A DNA stretch of 64,000 nt. It comes from an uncultured Bdellovibrionales bacterium. Lineage in GTDB: Bacteria > Bdellovibrionota > Bdellovibrionia > Bdellovibrionales > UBA1609. Position 1 is the stretch's first letter; the number at the start of each line of letters is the position of its first letter. The notes under the pieces were generated by a model. That model worked only from the letters and a program-made list of their open reading frames with translations. It had not been told where the DNA came from and made no database searches. The translations under genes and the position numbers were made by a program. Positions 10,002 to 20,079 of this stretch are shown here, piece after piece. The DNA lies in NCBI GenBank assembly GCA_903833275.1, contig CAILEP010000020.1, positions 62,001 to 126,000 of the forward strand. The letters run 5' to 3'.

Positions 10002-11111
10002 TTGGGGGCGGCATTGAAAAAAACCATAGTGACTTTTATTCTCGTGCTGATTGGCCTTTCGGGTGCCGTGGCGGCATTTATGGTAATTGCATTTCTAACG
10101 AGTGCCCCAAGCGCCCAACATAAAGAAACTATTTTTGAAATACCGAATGGCGTGGCGTTTCACCACATTGCGCACGAGCTAGAGTCGCGCGGGCTTGTTA
10201 CAAGCGCCCTTAAAATGGGGTTGTTCGCGAAGTTTACTGGGCAAGCAACCCACGTCAAAGTCGGCGAATATTTACTTTATCAAGACATGACGCCGACTGA
10301 GATTTTGCAGATCTTAACTTCAGGTAAAAGCATTGCCTACACGCTCGTCGTGCCAGAGGGGCAAAATATTTACGAAATTCGTGATTCGCTTAATAGACTG
10401 TGGCCGGCTCGTGGCGAAGAGTTTTTAAAAGTTGTTACAAATTCGACATTTATTCGCGAGCTGACGGGCATGAATATGATTTCGCTCGAGGGCTATCTAT
10501 TTCCGGATACCTATTCGATTACGAAATACACAGCAGTCGAAACGTTAGCGCGCAGAATGTACGATAAGTTTCAAGAAACAATTAAAGAAACGAATCAGAA
10601 CCCCAAAGTGAAGATGCCGCTGGGTGAGCAAGTCATCATGGCCAGCATTATTGAAAAAGAAACGGGTGCGCCTGAAGAGCGGCCGATGATCTCCTCAGTT
10701 TTTCACAACCGCCGACATAAGAAGATGCGTCTTCAGTCCGACCCAACCATTATTTACGGTATGATCATCGAAAGCCGTGGGGTTATCCCGGCCAATATCA
10801 CTCGCAGTGATATCACTCACCCAACGCCATTTAATACTTACACCGTCGCTGATCTGCCAATGGGGGCCATCTCAAACCCTGGCAAAGACGCACTTCGGGC
10901 GGCGCTGAATCCGATTGATTCAAGCTATTTGTTTTTTGTAAGCCGAAATAACGGTACTCATGTTTTTTCTGAATCGCTTGAAAATCACAATAAAGCCGTT
11001 ACGAAATTTCAGCTTGATGCTAAAGAACGTGAGGGTAAATCTTGGCGCGACCTTAAAAAGAGCCGAGCCGCAGGTAAAGATCAGCAAAAAACAGGGGCAA
11101 CTGCGAAATAG
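10002..11111 (+). CDS. mltG: Endolytic murein transglycosylase MltG
   Basis: YceG fold signatures: VPEGQNIYEI, LEGYLFPDTYSI, ASIIEKETGAPEERPMISSVFHNR, LQSDPTIIYG. Confidence 0.93.
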   Translation: MGAALKKTIVTFILVLIGLSGAVAAFMVIAFLTSAPSAQHKETIFEIPNGVAFHHIAHELESRGLVTSALKMGLFAKFTGQATHVKVGEYLLYQDMTPTEILQILTSGKSIAYTLVVPEGQNIYEIRDSLNRLWPARGEEFLKVVTNSTFIRELTGMNMISLEGYLFPDTYSITKYTAVETLARRMYDKFQETIKETNQNPKVKMPLGEQVIMASIIEKETGAPEERPMISSVFHNRRHKKMRLQSDPTIIYGMIIESRGVIPANITRSDITHPTPFNTYTVADLPMGAISNPGKDALRAALNPIDSSYLFFVSRNNGTHVFSESLENHNKAVTKFQLDAKEREGKSWRDLKKSRAAGKDQQKTGATAK

Positions 11112-11131
11112 TTGGCCCTGCATTAAAACAA

Positions 11132-11974
11132 TTAAATTTTAGACGGACGAGGGTGCACGGGTGTCACTGGTGAGGCATCACGCTTTTGTCGATCTACAGT
11201 TGTGATGCCTTTAAGGACAACCCGAATTTTTACTTCAGCCGTGCCTTGGGCTTTTGTGGCGTTTACGGTTACGGGTTTATGCATAACAGCAAGCAACTGA
11301 TAATCTTTCGTATCAGGGGTTGTGTTGAGATCATTAATGAACTGAGCAGAGTCAGCGAAATCAGAGAACTCATCAGTGGGCGAACCAGGCACCCAGGTCT
11401 TGTCGATATCTTTTTCAGGGACTGTAGGGCCAACAAGCCACAGCGGCGACCCAGCTTCAGGGCGGCCAATGCGAAAGTTAAGCGTGCGATGGCGAACTGA
11501 TGTTTCGCCTGTCGGGGCAACCAAAATATCCGACACAAATTTTATTGATTCACGAACGGTTTGCATGTCGACGTTAAAGCCAAGGCCCGATAGGCAGACA
11601 AGGTTTGCACTAAAAGCCCCGTTCTTGTCTTGGGTCTCAGAAATATGAACGATCACATCGTTTTCAATTTCATGATAATAAATGTCCGTGCTGACATGGG
11701 CATAATTACCGTCGACGGGTAAGGGCAATGCTTGCCCTCGCTTAAGTGGCATTTGTTTGTTGCCGCTTGGTGGCGTCACCGAAACGGGGTCGTAATTCTT
11801 GGGGCAGCGGGCAATTCTCGCGTTTGGGCTTGAAGAGCTTCCGCAAGCGGCCAGACCGAGCATTAAAGCAGCGAGAGTAAGACCCCCGAGAAACTGTTGT
11901 GTTTTGATGTTAGCCACGTGAATCCTCCAGCAACGAAAAATTGGATTATTTCCAAGAATTCGGTAAGTTAGCAA
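11132..11974 (-). CDS. Hypothetical lipoprotein
   Basis: Lipobox LGLAACGSSSSP; start may be internal. Confidence 0.7.
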   Translation of the reverse strand: MLTYRILGNNPIFRCWRIHVANIKTQQFLGGLTLAALMLGLAACGSSSSPNARIARCPKNYDPVSVTPPSGNKQMPLKRGQALPLPVDGNYAHVSTDIYYHEIENDVIVHISETQDKNGAFSANLVCLSGLGFNVDMQTVRESIKFVSDILVAPTGETSVRHRTLNFRIGRPEAGSPLWLVGPTVPEKDIDKTWVPGSPTDEFSDFADSAQFINDLNTTPDTKDYQLLAVMHKPVTVNATKAQGTAEVKIRVVLKGITTVDRQKRDASPVTPVHPRPSKI

Positions 11975-12006
11975 ACAATACGCAATGCGTCAAATAAATA
12001 GACCGT

Positions 12007-12462
12007 CTACTTTTCATAGGCCTCAAAATGCCCGCTGGCTCGATTGTAGTGATAGATATTGAGGTGGGGCACCAAAGAATCGTCATATGTAGGGGCAATT
12101 ATTTCAAAAATGTGGTCCCCGTCAAGGTCTTGAAGAGCCAAATTAGTCGCCCGGCCCTGAAACTGAAAAAAGGCGTCGCGCCGATCAGGCAGTCGAATTC
12201 GATCAACCAGGGGTTCGATGCCATTTTCTAAAGGGCCAAAAATCTCTAAAAAAATGCCCTCGTGAGTCAGTACTTTAGCAACGCGAACATCATAGTCGGG
12301 GGTCGCTCGGCCAAGAGCAACTGAAAGAATTTCTCTATCGGGGCCCGCAAAACTTTTGCGCCAACTCTTTCTTAGCGGCGAATAAAAGAACACCACCAGC
12401 GAAAAAATAAAAATCGCTAGAAAAATAAAACCGGAGATGCCGAAGCGGCGAAGTAAAGCCAT
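12007..12462 (-). CDS. Hypothetical membrane-anchored protein with FG-GAP-like LQDLDGDHIFEIIAP motif
   Basis: N-terminal TM and DxDGDxxxEI motif. Confidence 0.6.
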   Translation of the reverse strand: MALLRRFGISGFIFLAIFIFSLVVFFYSPLRKSWRKSFAGPDREILSVALGRATPDYDVRVAKVLTHEGIFLEIFGPLENGIEPLVDRIRLPDRRDAFFQFQGRATNLALQDLDGDHIFEIIAPTYDDSLVPHLNIYHYNRASGHFEAYEK

Positions 12463-12478
12463 ACAGTTCGCATCTTAA

Positions 12479-13217
12479 TCATTCTTTGCGGGGGCGTCGA
12501 GCGACAAAACTAAAGTTGCGCCCCACAGCCTTATCGCGGCGAAATGAGGAGTAGTCAGCCGAGGTGTAAGTATTAACTTTCACGTCAGCGATGTTCTGTC
12601 GTGGTATGCCGAAGGCCCCAAGTTGGGCTAACGCCACGGCCAATAGGTTAACGTAGGCCTTTTGATTGCTTGAATGCGGCAAAACAACGTCCGTTCGCAT
12701 CGCCGCGGTCAGATGTGAATATTGATCAAAATACGAATCATAAAGCTGCGAAAAATCTTGCGCCAGTTCGCGATCGACCTCAAAGTTTTCGGCGTGAATA
12801 TGGGGCCCAATGCAGACAGTGAGTTCGTCGCCGCGAAATGAATATTTTTTTTGAAGCTGCGTAAGCCCCTTCAATACAATCTCATTTTTGACTCCGCGCC
12901 AACCGGCGTGGACGGCGGCCACAAAGTTGGGTCCAGATATTAATATGGGTAGGCAGTCGGCGGTCGATACAATGAGCCCTAGGTTTTCGGACTGAGACCA
13001 TTGGGCATCGGCCTTTACGGATGGAGCCATTTGCCCAATGTGAACAGGCTTCGACTCAGCCCAATCGCTGCCGTGAACTTGTTGAGTACGAGAAAACTCA
13101 AGACCTGAAAAAAGTTGTCTTAGCTCAGTCTCGCCGCAGTGGCGTGTTCCGAAAAAATAAATTGAGGTTTTGTCTTCGGCTACAAGGCCAAGCGGTTTCG
13201 CGGCGGGCCCGAGCGCG
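12479..13217 (-). CDS. pgeF: Polyphenol oxidase/YfiH (PgeF) family, laccase domain
   Basis: STADCLPILI, AAVHAGWRGVKNEIV, CIGPHIHAENFEV; the listed ORF extends to 13489 but the part overlapping rluD has no family resemblance, so the true start is probably near 13190-13217. Confidence 0.85.
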
Positions 13218-14213
13218 CTAAACGGTGTCAAAGCCGACCTCGCGAATAAAATCGACGAACTCTGCTGGCCAGCCAGCTTTAAAATGATAGGTTTTTTTAT
13301 CAGCCGGGTGCGTGAACCCAAGCTCAGCTGCGTGAAGCATAAGATGCGGGATGGCTTTAACGAGCTCGCGAAGGTGTACAGACTTAATTGATTTACTGCG
13401 ATGCTCGGTACAGTAGAACGGGTCAGAAACAATGGGGTGTCCCAGCTCAGATAAGTGCACCCGAATTTGATGGGTGCGACCGGTTTCAAGTTTCAAGTGA
13501 ACGAGTGACAGCCCCGAGGGCAATTCTTTTACGACTTGGTAGTGGGTGATTGCTAGTTTGCCTTGGGGTTCGTTAGTCCCGGTGACAATTTCAGAGGCAA
13601 ATTTCTTTCGGTCAGTCGGGTGGCGTCGAATGTAGCTGGTGATCGTGCCGCGTTTTTTATGAAAAGTTCCGTAAACAACGGCCCAATAAACGCGGTGAAC
13701 AGTTTTGCGTTTGAATTGTTTTGCTAGTATTCGAAGTGCTGTATCTGTTTTTGCAACGACCACGAGGCCAGTCGTATCTTTGTCAATTCGGTGAACGAGG
13801 CCCGGTCGGCCGGCTTCAAAACCGGCCGCAAGTTCGTTCGTATGGTGCAGCAATGCATTCACAAGAGTGTCTTGCCGATGGCCCGCGGCGGGGTGAACCA
13901 CGAGGCCCGAAGGTTTATTGAGAACGATAACGGTTGAATCTTCGTGCACAATATCGAGTTTGAAATCGTAGGGCAAAAGTTCAGATGGCGCGTTGTCCGG
14001 CAAGACCACATGAAACACTTCACCCAAATTTGTCTTGTGTGAAGGTTTAATAATTTTTTCGTTTAAAGTAACAAACCCGCGGTCGATTAAGCTTGTGGCC
14101 TGCGATCGACTATCAATATCGGGGCTTGAGGCCAGAGCCTTATCGATTCTGATGCCAACAATTTCAGGTGAAATAGTGAAAGAAAATTCTTTCTTAATTT
14201 TTTCGAAAGTCAT
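13218..14213 (-). CDS. rluD: Ribosomal large subunit pseudouridine synthase RluD-like
   Basis: S4-like N-term, GLVHRIDKDTTGLVVVAKT, LETGRTHQIRVHL. Confidence 0.92.
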   Translation of the reverse strand: MTFEKIKKEFSFTISPEIVGIRIDKALASSPDIDSRSQATSLIDRGFVTLNEKIIKPSHKTNLGEVFHVVLPDNAPSELLPYDFKLDIVHEDSTVIVLNKPSGLVVHPAAGHRQDTLVNALLHHTNELAAGFEAGRPGLVHRIDKDTTGLVVVAKTDTALRILAKQFKRKTVHRVYWAVVYGTFHKKRGTITSYIRRHPTDRKKFASEIVTGTNEPQGKLAITHYQVVKELPSGLSLVHLKLETGRTHQIRVHLSELGHPIVSDPFYCTEHRSKSIKSVHLRELVKAIPHLMLHAAELGFTHPADKKTYHFKAGWPAEFVDFIREVGFDTV

Positions 14214-14230
14214 GACGGGCGCTTCACAGA

Positions 14231-14923
14231 TTACGATTCTTTCTTAAATCGGCTCATGTAGGATTGAGTAGCGGTGGTTTCGTTCAGGCCTAAAATACGG
14301 GCCATTTGCGCAACGAAACCGCGAACAAAAACGGCGGCAGGTAGAGCCTCATAATCATCGGCCTCAACTGCGGCCATATAACTGCGACTGATTCTGGTTT
14401 CTTTACTAAGCTGCTCAAGATTTATATTTTTATATTGTCGAACTTTTCTAATAAACGGCCCATCAATTACCGTTTGAGTTGAGATCTCTTGCTCAAGTTC
14501 GGGCTTCACTTCGTACACGCTCAAACGAGTCTTCGCGAAACCTTCGGGCACGCTTGAGGGTGTTGAATTTGATGTAAATGCTGGGGTCGAACTTGCCGGC
14601 GCTCGGCGTTCAGCTGCGACATTGTTTGAAGCGATCGGCCCTAGATCTGGCAAATTAACTTCAAGCGGTCGCTTGTCGCGATTGACGAGAAGCATGTCAT
14701 ATTCTTTACGTTTCGATTGATTGCCAAGAACCAAAAATGCCTCTTCAATTAATTTGCGCAACTCCGCCGCTTCTTCTTTTGAAAACATGGTGTAGAGCGC
14801 CGGGCTGTCAGAAGAATAAGCCTCTTTGGCGCGTTGATAGGCCACCACAATCTCGTGATGCTGCGCCGAGGTCGATACCTCGAGAACTTCATAATAGTTT
14901 TGTTCAGAAAGCCGTTGGTTCAT
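14231..14923 (-). CDS. Degenerate J-domain-like + RodZ-type helix-turn-helix protein
   Basis: YYEVLEVSTSAQHHEIVVAYQRAKEAY...EAFLVLGNQSKRKEYD resembles a J-domain without HPD; C-term IRKVRQYKNINLEQLSKETRISRSYMAAVEADDYEALPAAVFVRGFV is HTH_25-like. Confidence 0.75.
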   Translation of the reverse strand: MNQRLSEQNYYEVLEVSTSAQHHEIVVAYQRAKEAYSSDSPALYTMFSKEEAAELRKLIEEAFLVLGNQSKRKEYDMLLVNRDKRPLEVNLPDLGPIASNNVAAERRAPASSTPAFTSNSTPSSVPEGFAKTRLSVYEVKPELEQEISTQTVIDGPFIRKVRQYKNINLEQLSKETRISRSYMAAVEADDYEALPAAVFVRGFVAQMARILGLNETTATQSYMSRFKKES

Positions 14924-14930
14924 GGAGCAA

Positions 14931-15917
14931 TTATATTACAGCTTTTTTTAAATGTGGACTAGCAAGGTCACGAGCAATCGACAAAATCTGCGAGTAAAGG
15001 TTGCTGTGGGGGAATTCAAGAATCAATGGTCGGCGCTTTCTGAGCGCATGCCACACGGCGTTGTCGTATTCAAGGTGGCCAAGAAAGTTCGTGTGTAGGC
15101 CAAAATACTTTTTGCTTACAGCGGCAATAGACTGGCCGAGCTGTACTTCTTTGGTTGATCGAGTCTGATTGATCACAATATCAAAGCTCAAGCGGCGCAT
15201 AATGTTTTTCAGCTCTTGGCCCTTGTTTGGCTCCAGGCGAATGATTTGATTGAAAAGATCTGACGGCACTCGAATTTCGTTCTCTTGAGCATTTTGCATA
15301 AGGCCCGCAACAACGGCATCAAGCTGAAGTTGGCGTTCGTAGCGCTTAATTTTTCTAAAAAAGGCCGCGCGCATAAAGCGATAGGCATTTTCAATACTTG
15401 TGGGGTCTGGGGTAAGGGCCACAATATGGCGTTCAGCCATTAAAAAGAGGTCAAGGGTTGAGGTGTGGGTGCCGGCGCTGAGATCCAAAATCGTAAAATC
15501 GGCTTCGAGGCCGTAGATGGCGCCCATCAGGCGACTCTGGTCGTAGACCGAAATATTGGCAAGCTCTTGGTGATCATTGCTGCCTGAAATAAACCTGAGT
15601 TTTGGAAACTGTGTGGCAACGGCGCAATCGACAAAGTTGTCCATTTTGCCAGTAAGAAAATTGTGAAAATTAACTTTTGGTGGCTCTTCACCAAGGCAGG
15701 TATGAAGATTTGGTGCGCCAAGATCGCAGTCGATGATGACGGTGTTGAAGCCCATGTTTGCCAAAAAAATACCGAGATTCGAGCTAAGAAAAGATTTTCC
15801 GATGCCACCTTTGCCGCCGCCAACAACAACAATAATAGACCCTGGTTGGGCCGAGCCACGAATTGGATTATTTAGCGTCGTTAGGTTCACAGCATCTCTT
15901 TCGAAAAACTTGCGCAA
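14931..15917 (-). CDS. MinD/ParA-family ATPase (FlhG-like)
   Basis: Deviant Walker A GGKGGIGKSFLSSNLG; VIIDCDLGAPNLH. Confidence 0.88.
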   Translation of the reverse strand: MRKFFERDAVNLTTLNNPIRGSAQPGSIIVVVGGGKGGIGKSFLSSNLGIFLANMGFNTVIIDCDLGAPNLHTCLGEEPPKVNFHNFLTGKMDNFVDCAVATQFPKLRFISGSNDHQELANISVYDQSRLMGAIYGLEADFTILDLSAGTHTSTLDLFLMAERHIVALTPDPTSIENAYRFMRAAFFRKIKRYERQLQLDAVVAGLMQNAQENEIRVPSDLFNQIIRLEPNKGQELKNIMRRLSFDIVINQTRSTKEVQLGQSIAAVSKKYFGLHTNFLGHLEYDNAVWHALRKRRPLILEFPHSNLYSQILSIARDLASPHLKKAVI

Positions 15918-16634
15918 TTACGAAGGCGTTAAGAGCCCTCTCTTGAGCTTCTCTTCGGCTTCGGACGCGCGAATATAAAGAGGAATTGTGTGAATCCAAT
16001 CAGTTAGGGTGGGATTGCTCATAAAAAATGCAGAATTGACAAAATCAGAGGCCATCGGAATATCGCGAACATTACTCTGCCGCAGGCATTTCGCCAAAAA
16101 TTCAGGCGAAAAGCGAGCCGAAAGTCGAGTCGTAGCATCGCCGATAACTAAGTGGGCATCGTTTAGCTTCAATTCAAGACTTTCGGCGGTGAGGGCTGCA
16201 GGTTTTTCGAGCTCGAAAACTTGGGCCCGACCTTCGACTAGTTTTTGCTCGTAAGTGGCGGCATAGACAATATCGCGAAATCCAAACTGAACAACCGAGA
16301 GGCGGCCGACATGGTTTTGTAAGCTTGGTTGAAGGGCTAACAGTTCGAGTGAGTTCAGGCAATAAACCTTAGCGCTGTTTGCAAAGGCGAGGGCTCGGGC
16401 GAAATTAACAGCTACGCGCACGCCAGTGAAGCTGCCGGGGCCAACTCCGACAGCAACGCGCTGAACGGCAGTGGCCAAGATCTTATGTTCGTTCAAAAGC
16501 TGACTGAAACAATCGGTGAGAAACTCGCTATGAGAGCCATCGCGTGACCAGGTCTTCTCGCCAAGTAATTTATTATTAGCAAAGAGGGCCACGCTGCCGG
16601 TGGCGGTTGAGGTCTCAACGGCCACCGAAATCAT
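15918..16634 (-). CDS. tsaB: tRNA threonylcarbamoyladenosine biosynthesis protein TsaB
   Basis: VAVGVGPGSFTGVRVAVNFARALAFA. Confidence 0.9.
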   Translation of the reverse strand: MISVAVETSTATGSVALFANNKLLGEKTWSRDGSHSEFLTDCFSQLLNEHKILATAVQRVAVGVGPGSFTGVRVAVNFARALAFANSAKVYCLNSLELLALQPSLQNHVGRLSVVQFGFRDIVYAATYEQKLVEGRAQVFELEKPAALTAESLELKLNDAHLVIGDATTRLSARFSPEFLAKCLRQSNVRDIPMASDFVNSAFFMSNPTLTDWIHTIPLYIRASEAEEKLKRGLLTPS

Positions 16635-16637
16635 AAT

Positions 16638-18392
16638 TTACCAAGACGAGATAAGATGTGTGATGTCATTAAACAGAGCAAATATCATAAGACTTAAAAG
16701 AAGAACAAGCCCAACCTGTTGAGCGATCTCCATTTTGCGAAAACTGATCGGGGCGCCTTTAATCGCTTCAATGGTAAAGAACAACAAGTGGCCTCCGTCT
16801 AGAACGGGGATCGGCAATAGATTGAGAATAAAAAGATTTATCGAAATAACGGCCATCATCTTTAAGAAAGACACAAGGCCGACCTCAAATGATTTGCTCG
16901 CGACGCGACCGATGGTGATAACGCCACCAATGTTTTTTGCCGAAACTTCATTTTGAATAAGCCGCAAAAAGCTGATGGCGATCAATTTCGTCCACTCGTA
17001 AGATTGGGCGATTCCATAAGAAAAAGCCACGAACGGGTTTGAAAATTTCTGAAGATAAACCGACTGTGGCGCCATTAAAATCGCTGGGCGTACGCCGATG
17101 GCAAATCGCTTCTCCATCGCGCCTTGATCAGTCGGTAGCTCAAAAAGCTCAGGGGTTACGTTTACATCTCTTTGAATGCCACCGTGCACGACGGTAAGAC
17201 TGATCTGCTTCTGCTCGGGTTGAAAAGATTTAACTTTATCGAGAACGTCCTGCCAGGTGACGATGTTCACGCCATTTATTTTCGTGACTTCATCGCCAGC
17301 GGCCATGCCTACGCGAGCGGCGGGCGAATTGGGGTTGACGCTAATTAAAAATAGATCTGAACGCACTAAACCAAAGCGCGAAAGCAAGCTAGAGGGTTGC
17401 GAGTCAGACTTTAAGTCCAGCTTAGGCTCAGCCGGCGCGATGGGCTCGAGTTGATTTGCCAGTGCGGCGCGATCGAGTTTAATTTCGCGTGTGGGCGTGT
17501 CTGTCAGGTGCTCGGTTTTTTCAGAAAAAGCACGCACGGTCAGCGTCCAAACTTTTTTATCGGAGCCAACAGAATCTGCAAATGCGCGTTCAACATCGCG
17601 CCAATAAGAAACAGTTTTGCCGTCAATCGCTTCGATAATATCAAGAGTTTGAAGGCCAGATTTAGCGGCGACGCTTTGCGGGTTTGGCACGCCGAGCATT
17701 GTTGAAACGGCGTCGAGAGTCAGGCCTTCAATTTTGCCGACTTGGCGGTTGGTCGAAAACAGAAACTCATTTCGTTTAAGCGCGGGTGTTGCGACCACCT
17801 CTTCAGTTTTGCCTGATGCCTCGCGCTGAACGGTGAAGTGCAAAGTTTTTGTCGGGTTGTCTTCGATTAGATCCTTTACTTCTTTCCATTGCGTAACAGG
17901 GGCGCCGTCCACTTTCAAAACGGTATCCCCCGAGCGAAAGCCGTCGGAGTAGGCCACGGTATCTGTAGTAATATCACCGATCTTTGTACCGGGCATTTCT
18001 TCGCCGAGCATTGCGATAGCGCCGAAAATAAATATAGCAAAAATTAAATTCATAAGAGGGCCGGCGACAACGATTGCGATTCGGGCACCGACGGGTTTGT
18101 GTAAAAAAGAATACGGTTGTTGATCGACAGGTATTGTGACCGTAGGGTCATCGCCGTACATTTTCACATAACCGCCCATCGGTATTAACGAAAGGCAATA
18201 GTTGGTGTCGCCGCGTTTTACGGTGAAAAGCTTCTTGCCGAAACCAAGGCTAAAGGTTTCAACGCGTACCCCGAAAAATATCGCGACTAAAAAATGGCCC
18301 ATTTCATGAACAAAAATGAGCAGACCCAAGAGTAGAAAAAACGGCCCAACCGACGATAGGGCCTTGTGCAACAACTGTATTAGAATATCCAT
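16638..18392 (-). CDS. rseP: Site-2 protease RseP with PDZ domains
   Basis: FVHEMGHFLVA (HExxH), PVLDGGH, PDZ segments, TM segments. Confidence 0.93.
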   Translation of the reverse strand: MDILIQLLHKALSSVGPFFLLLGLLIFVHEMGHFLVAIFFGVRVETFSLGFGKKLFTVKRGDTNYCLSLIPMGGYVKMYGDDPTVTIPVDQQPYSFLHKPVGARIAIVVAGPLMNLIFAIFIFGAIAMLGEEMPGTKIGDITTDTVAYSDGFRSGDTVLKVDGAPVTQWKEVKDLIEDNPTKTLHFTVQREASGKTEEVVATPALKRNEFLFSTNRQVGKIEGLTLDAVSTMLGVPNPQSVAAKSGLQTLDIIEAIDGKTVSYWRDVERAFADSVGSDKKVWTLTVRAFSEKTEHLTDTPTREIKLDRAALANQLEPIAPAEPKLDLKSDSQPSSLLSRFGLVRSDLFLISVNPNSPAARVGMAAGDEVTKINGVNIVTWQDVLDKVKSFQPEQKQISLTVVHGGIQRDVNVTPELFELPTDQGAMEKRFAIGVRPAILMAPQSVYLQKFSNPFVAFSYGIAQSYEWTKLIAISFLRLIQNEVSAKNIGGVITIGRVASKSFEVGLVSFLKMMAVISINLFILNLLPIPVLDGGHLLFFTIEAIKGAPISFRKMEIAQQVGLVLLLSLMIFALFNDITHLISSW

Positions 18393-18513
18393 GGTGATTA
18401 CATCCTCGAATCTAGTTGTACTATTCTAAAGATCTTTCGAAAAGACCGCCAGTCAAAGAACGGTCGCGGTGTCATTTTGGTAGGGTCGAGTATTGTGATC
18501 TGCGAGTGTGCGT

Positions 18514-19338
18514 TTAGTGAGTATTCTGAAAATACTCGGCGACCGCGTATATAAGCGGGGCGGCGAAATAAACTCCGTCCAGTCGGTCGAGAACCCCACC
18601 ATGGCCTGGCATAATGCGCCCCGAGTCTTTTACATCTGCGACGCGTTTGATCAATGATTCGAACAGATCGCCATTTTGGGCGAGAACTCCGGCCAGGGCG
18701 CCAGCGACAATAAGCACGACCATCGGCGTATTTTGAAGTGAAAAATGTTGAACAAGAGCTGAGGCGGTAACAGACCCGAGAAGACCAGCTATTGCGCCGG
18801 CGCGAGTTTTGTTTGGCGACAAGGCGGGCATTAGTTTTTCGCGGCCGAACCAGCTGCCGCCAAAATAGGCGAAAATATCACCAGAGAAAACACAGGTGAC
18901 GAGCAATAGAAACCAAAGATGGCCGTTATCAAGACGCAAAATAGTTAGGGCAAATGATGGCAGCATTGCGCAGTAAACAAAGCCAAGTGCCGAAAGCGAA
19001 ATGGCGCGCAAAAGACCGTCGTTGTCTGTTCGGCTGCGCATGATCCAAAGAGTGCCGGCAAAATAAGCTGAAATTAGAATGCCCCAAGAGGCGGCGAGCA
19101 TCCAATTCGAAAAGACTGTTATAAAAAGCAAAAGCGAGCACACAAGTAAAAACCAAAACCGTAAAAGATAGGGCATTTGAAAGTGGCGAAATAATATTTT
19201 CTGGTATTCAAATGCGCCGATAATACAGAGAGTAAACCCCGCCCAGATCACGCCACTGCTTTTAAAGAAATAGGTGATCGCAAAAAATAACGCGAGTGCC
19301 ACGAGGGCCGAAATAATTCGTGTCGGTAGTGCCTTCAT
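18514..19338 (-). CDS. cdsA: Phosphatidate cytidylyltransferase
   Basis: Multi-TM; CdsA signature SGRIMPGHGGVLDRLDGVYFAAP. Confidence 0.93.
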   Translation of the reverse strand: MKALPTRIISALVALALFFAITYFFKSSGVIWAGFTLCIIGAFEYQKILFRHFQMPYLLRFWFLLVCSLLLFITVFSNWMLAASWGILISAYFAGTLWIMRSRTDNDGLLRAISLSALGFVYCAMLPSFALTILRLDNGHLWFLLLVTCVFSGDIFAYFGGSWFGREKLMPALSPNKTRAGAIAGLLGSVTASALVQHFSLQNTPMVVLIVAGALAGVLAQNGDLFESLIKRVADVKDSGRIMPGHGGVLDRLDGVYFAAPLIYAVAEYFQNTH

Positions 19339-20078
19339 AGGGTGGCTACGGTATGGGCGGGCGTTAGTGGGGCTGCAACTGAAACTCGACCAAAGCGACG
19401 TTCGCGTTGTGAAAAAATATTCATCGCATATTTAAAATCATCTGAGGTAAATTCGGGCCAAAATTTATTAAAAACTAAAATTTCAGAATAGGCGGCTTGC
19501 CACAAAAAGAAATTTGAAAGCCGCTCTTCGCCGCTGGTTCGAATTATAAGATCGGGGTCGGGCAAAAACGAAGATTCTAGTTGGTTGGCAAAAAGGCTTT
19601 CGTCAATATTTTCAACCTTGAGCTCGCCGGCAGATACCTTTTCTGCCAACTCGCGGGCGGCTCGAATAATTTCTTGGCGCCCGCCGTAACTAAGCGCAAA
19701 AACCAGGTTGAGCCCATTGTTGCCTGCGGTCATCGCCACCGTCTGCTCGACAATATCACGAACCGGGGCGGGCATGCGCGAGAGTTCGCCGATGGTTCGA
19801 AAGCGGATATTGTTTTTCATAAGATTTTTTTGTTCGCGCAAAATTTGATGTGCGAGAAGGCGCATTAAAAAGCGAACCTCGGTCTCGGGGCGACTCCAAT
19901 TTTCGGTGCTAAATGCAAAAAGCGTAAGGTTTTTTAGGCCAGCGGTGGCAGCAGAGGTAATAATTTTTTTTGCGGCGCGGGCGCCAGCCAGATGCCCATA
20001 GGTTCTCGGGCGATTGCGCATCTGCGCCCAACGCCCGTTGCCATCCATAATAATTGCGACATGGCGTGGGGTATCCAT
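19335..20078 (-). CDS. uppS: Isoprenyl (undecaprenyl) diphosphate synthase
   Basis: VAIIMDGNGRWA, LTLFAFSTENWSRP, PDPDLIIRTSGEERLSNFFLWQAAYSE. Confidence 0.95.
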   Translation of the reverse strand: MDTPRHVAIIMDGNGRWAQMRNRPRTYGHLAGARAAKKIITSAATAGLKNLTLFAFSTENWSRPETEVRFLMRLLAHQILREQKNLMKNNIRFRTIGELSRMPAPVRDIVEQTVAMTAGNNGLNLVFALSYGGRQEIIRAARELAEKVSAGELKVENIDESLFANQLESSFLPDPDLIIRTSGEERLSNFFLWQAAYSEILVFNKFWPEFTSDDFKYAMNIFSQRERRFGRVSVAAPLTPAHTVATL

Positions 20079-20079
20079 C

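Noticed and set aside
13218-13489. Extended N-terminus of the pgeF ORF
   Set aside because: Lies wholly within rluD on the same strand and shows no YfiH-family resemblance
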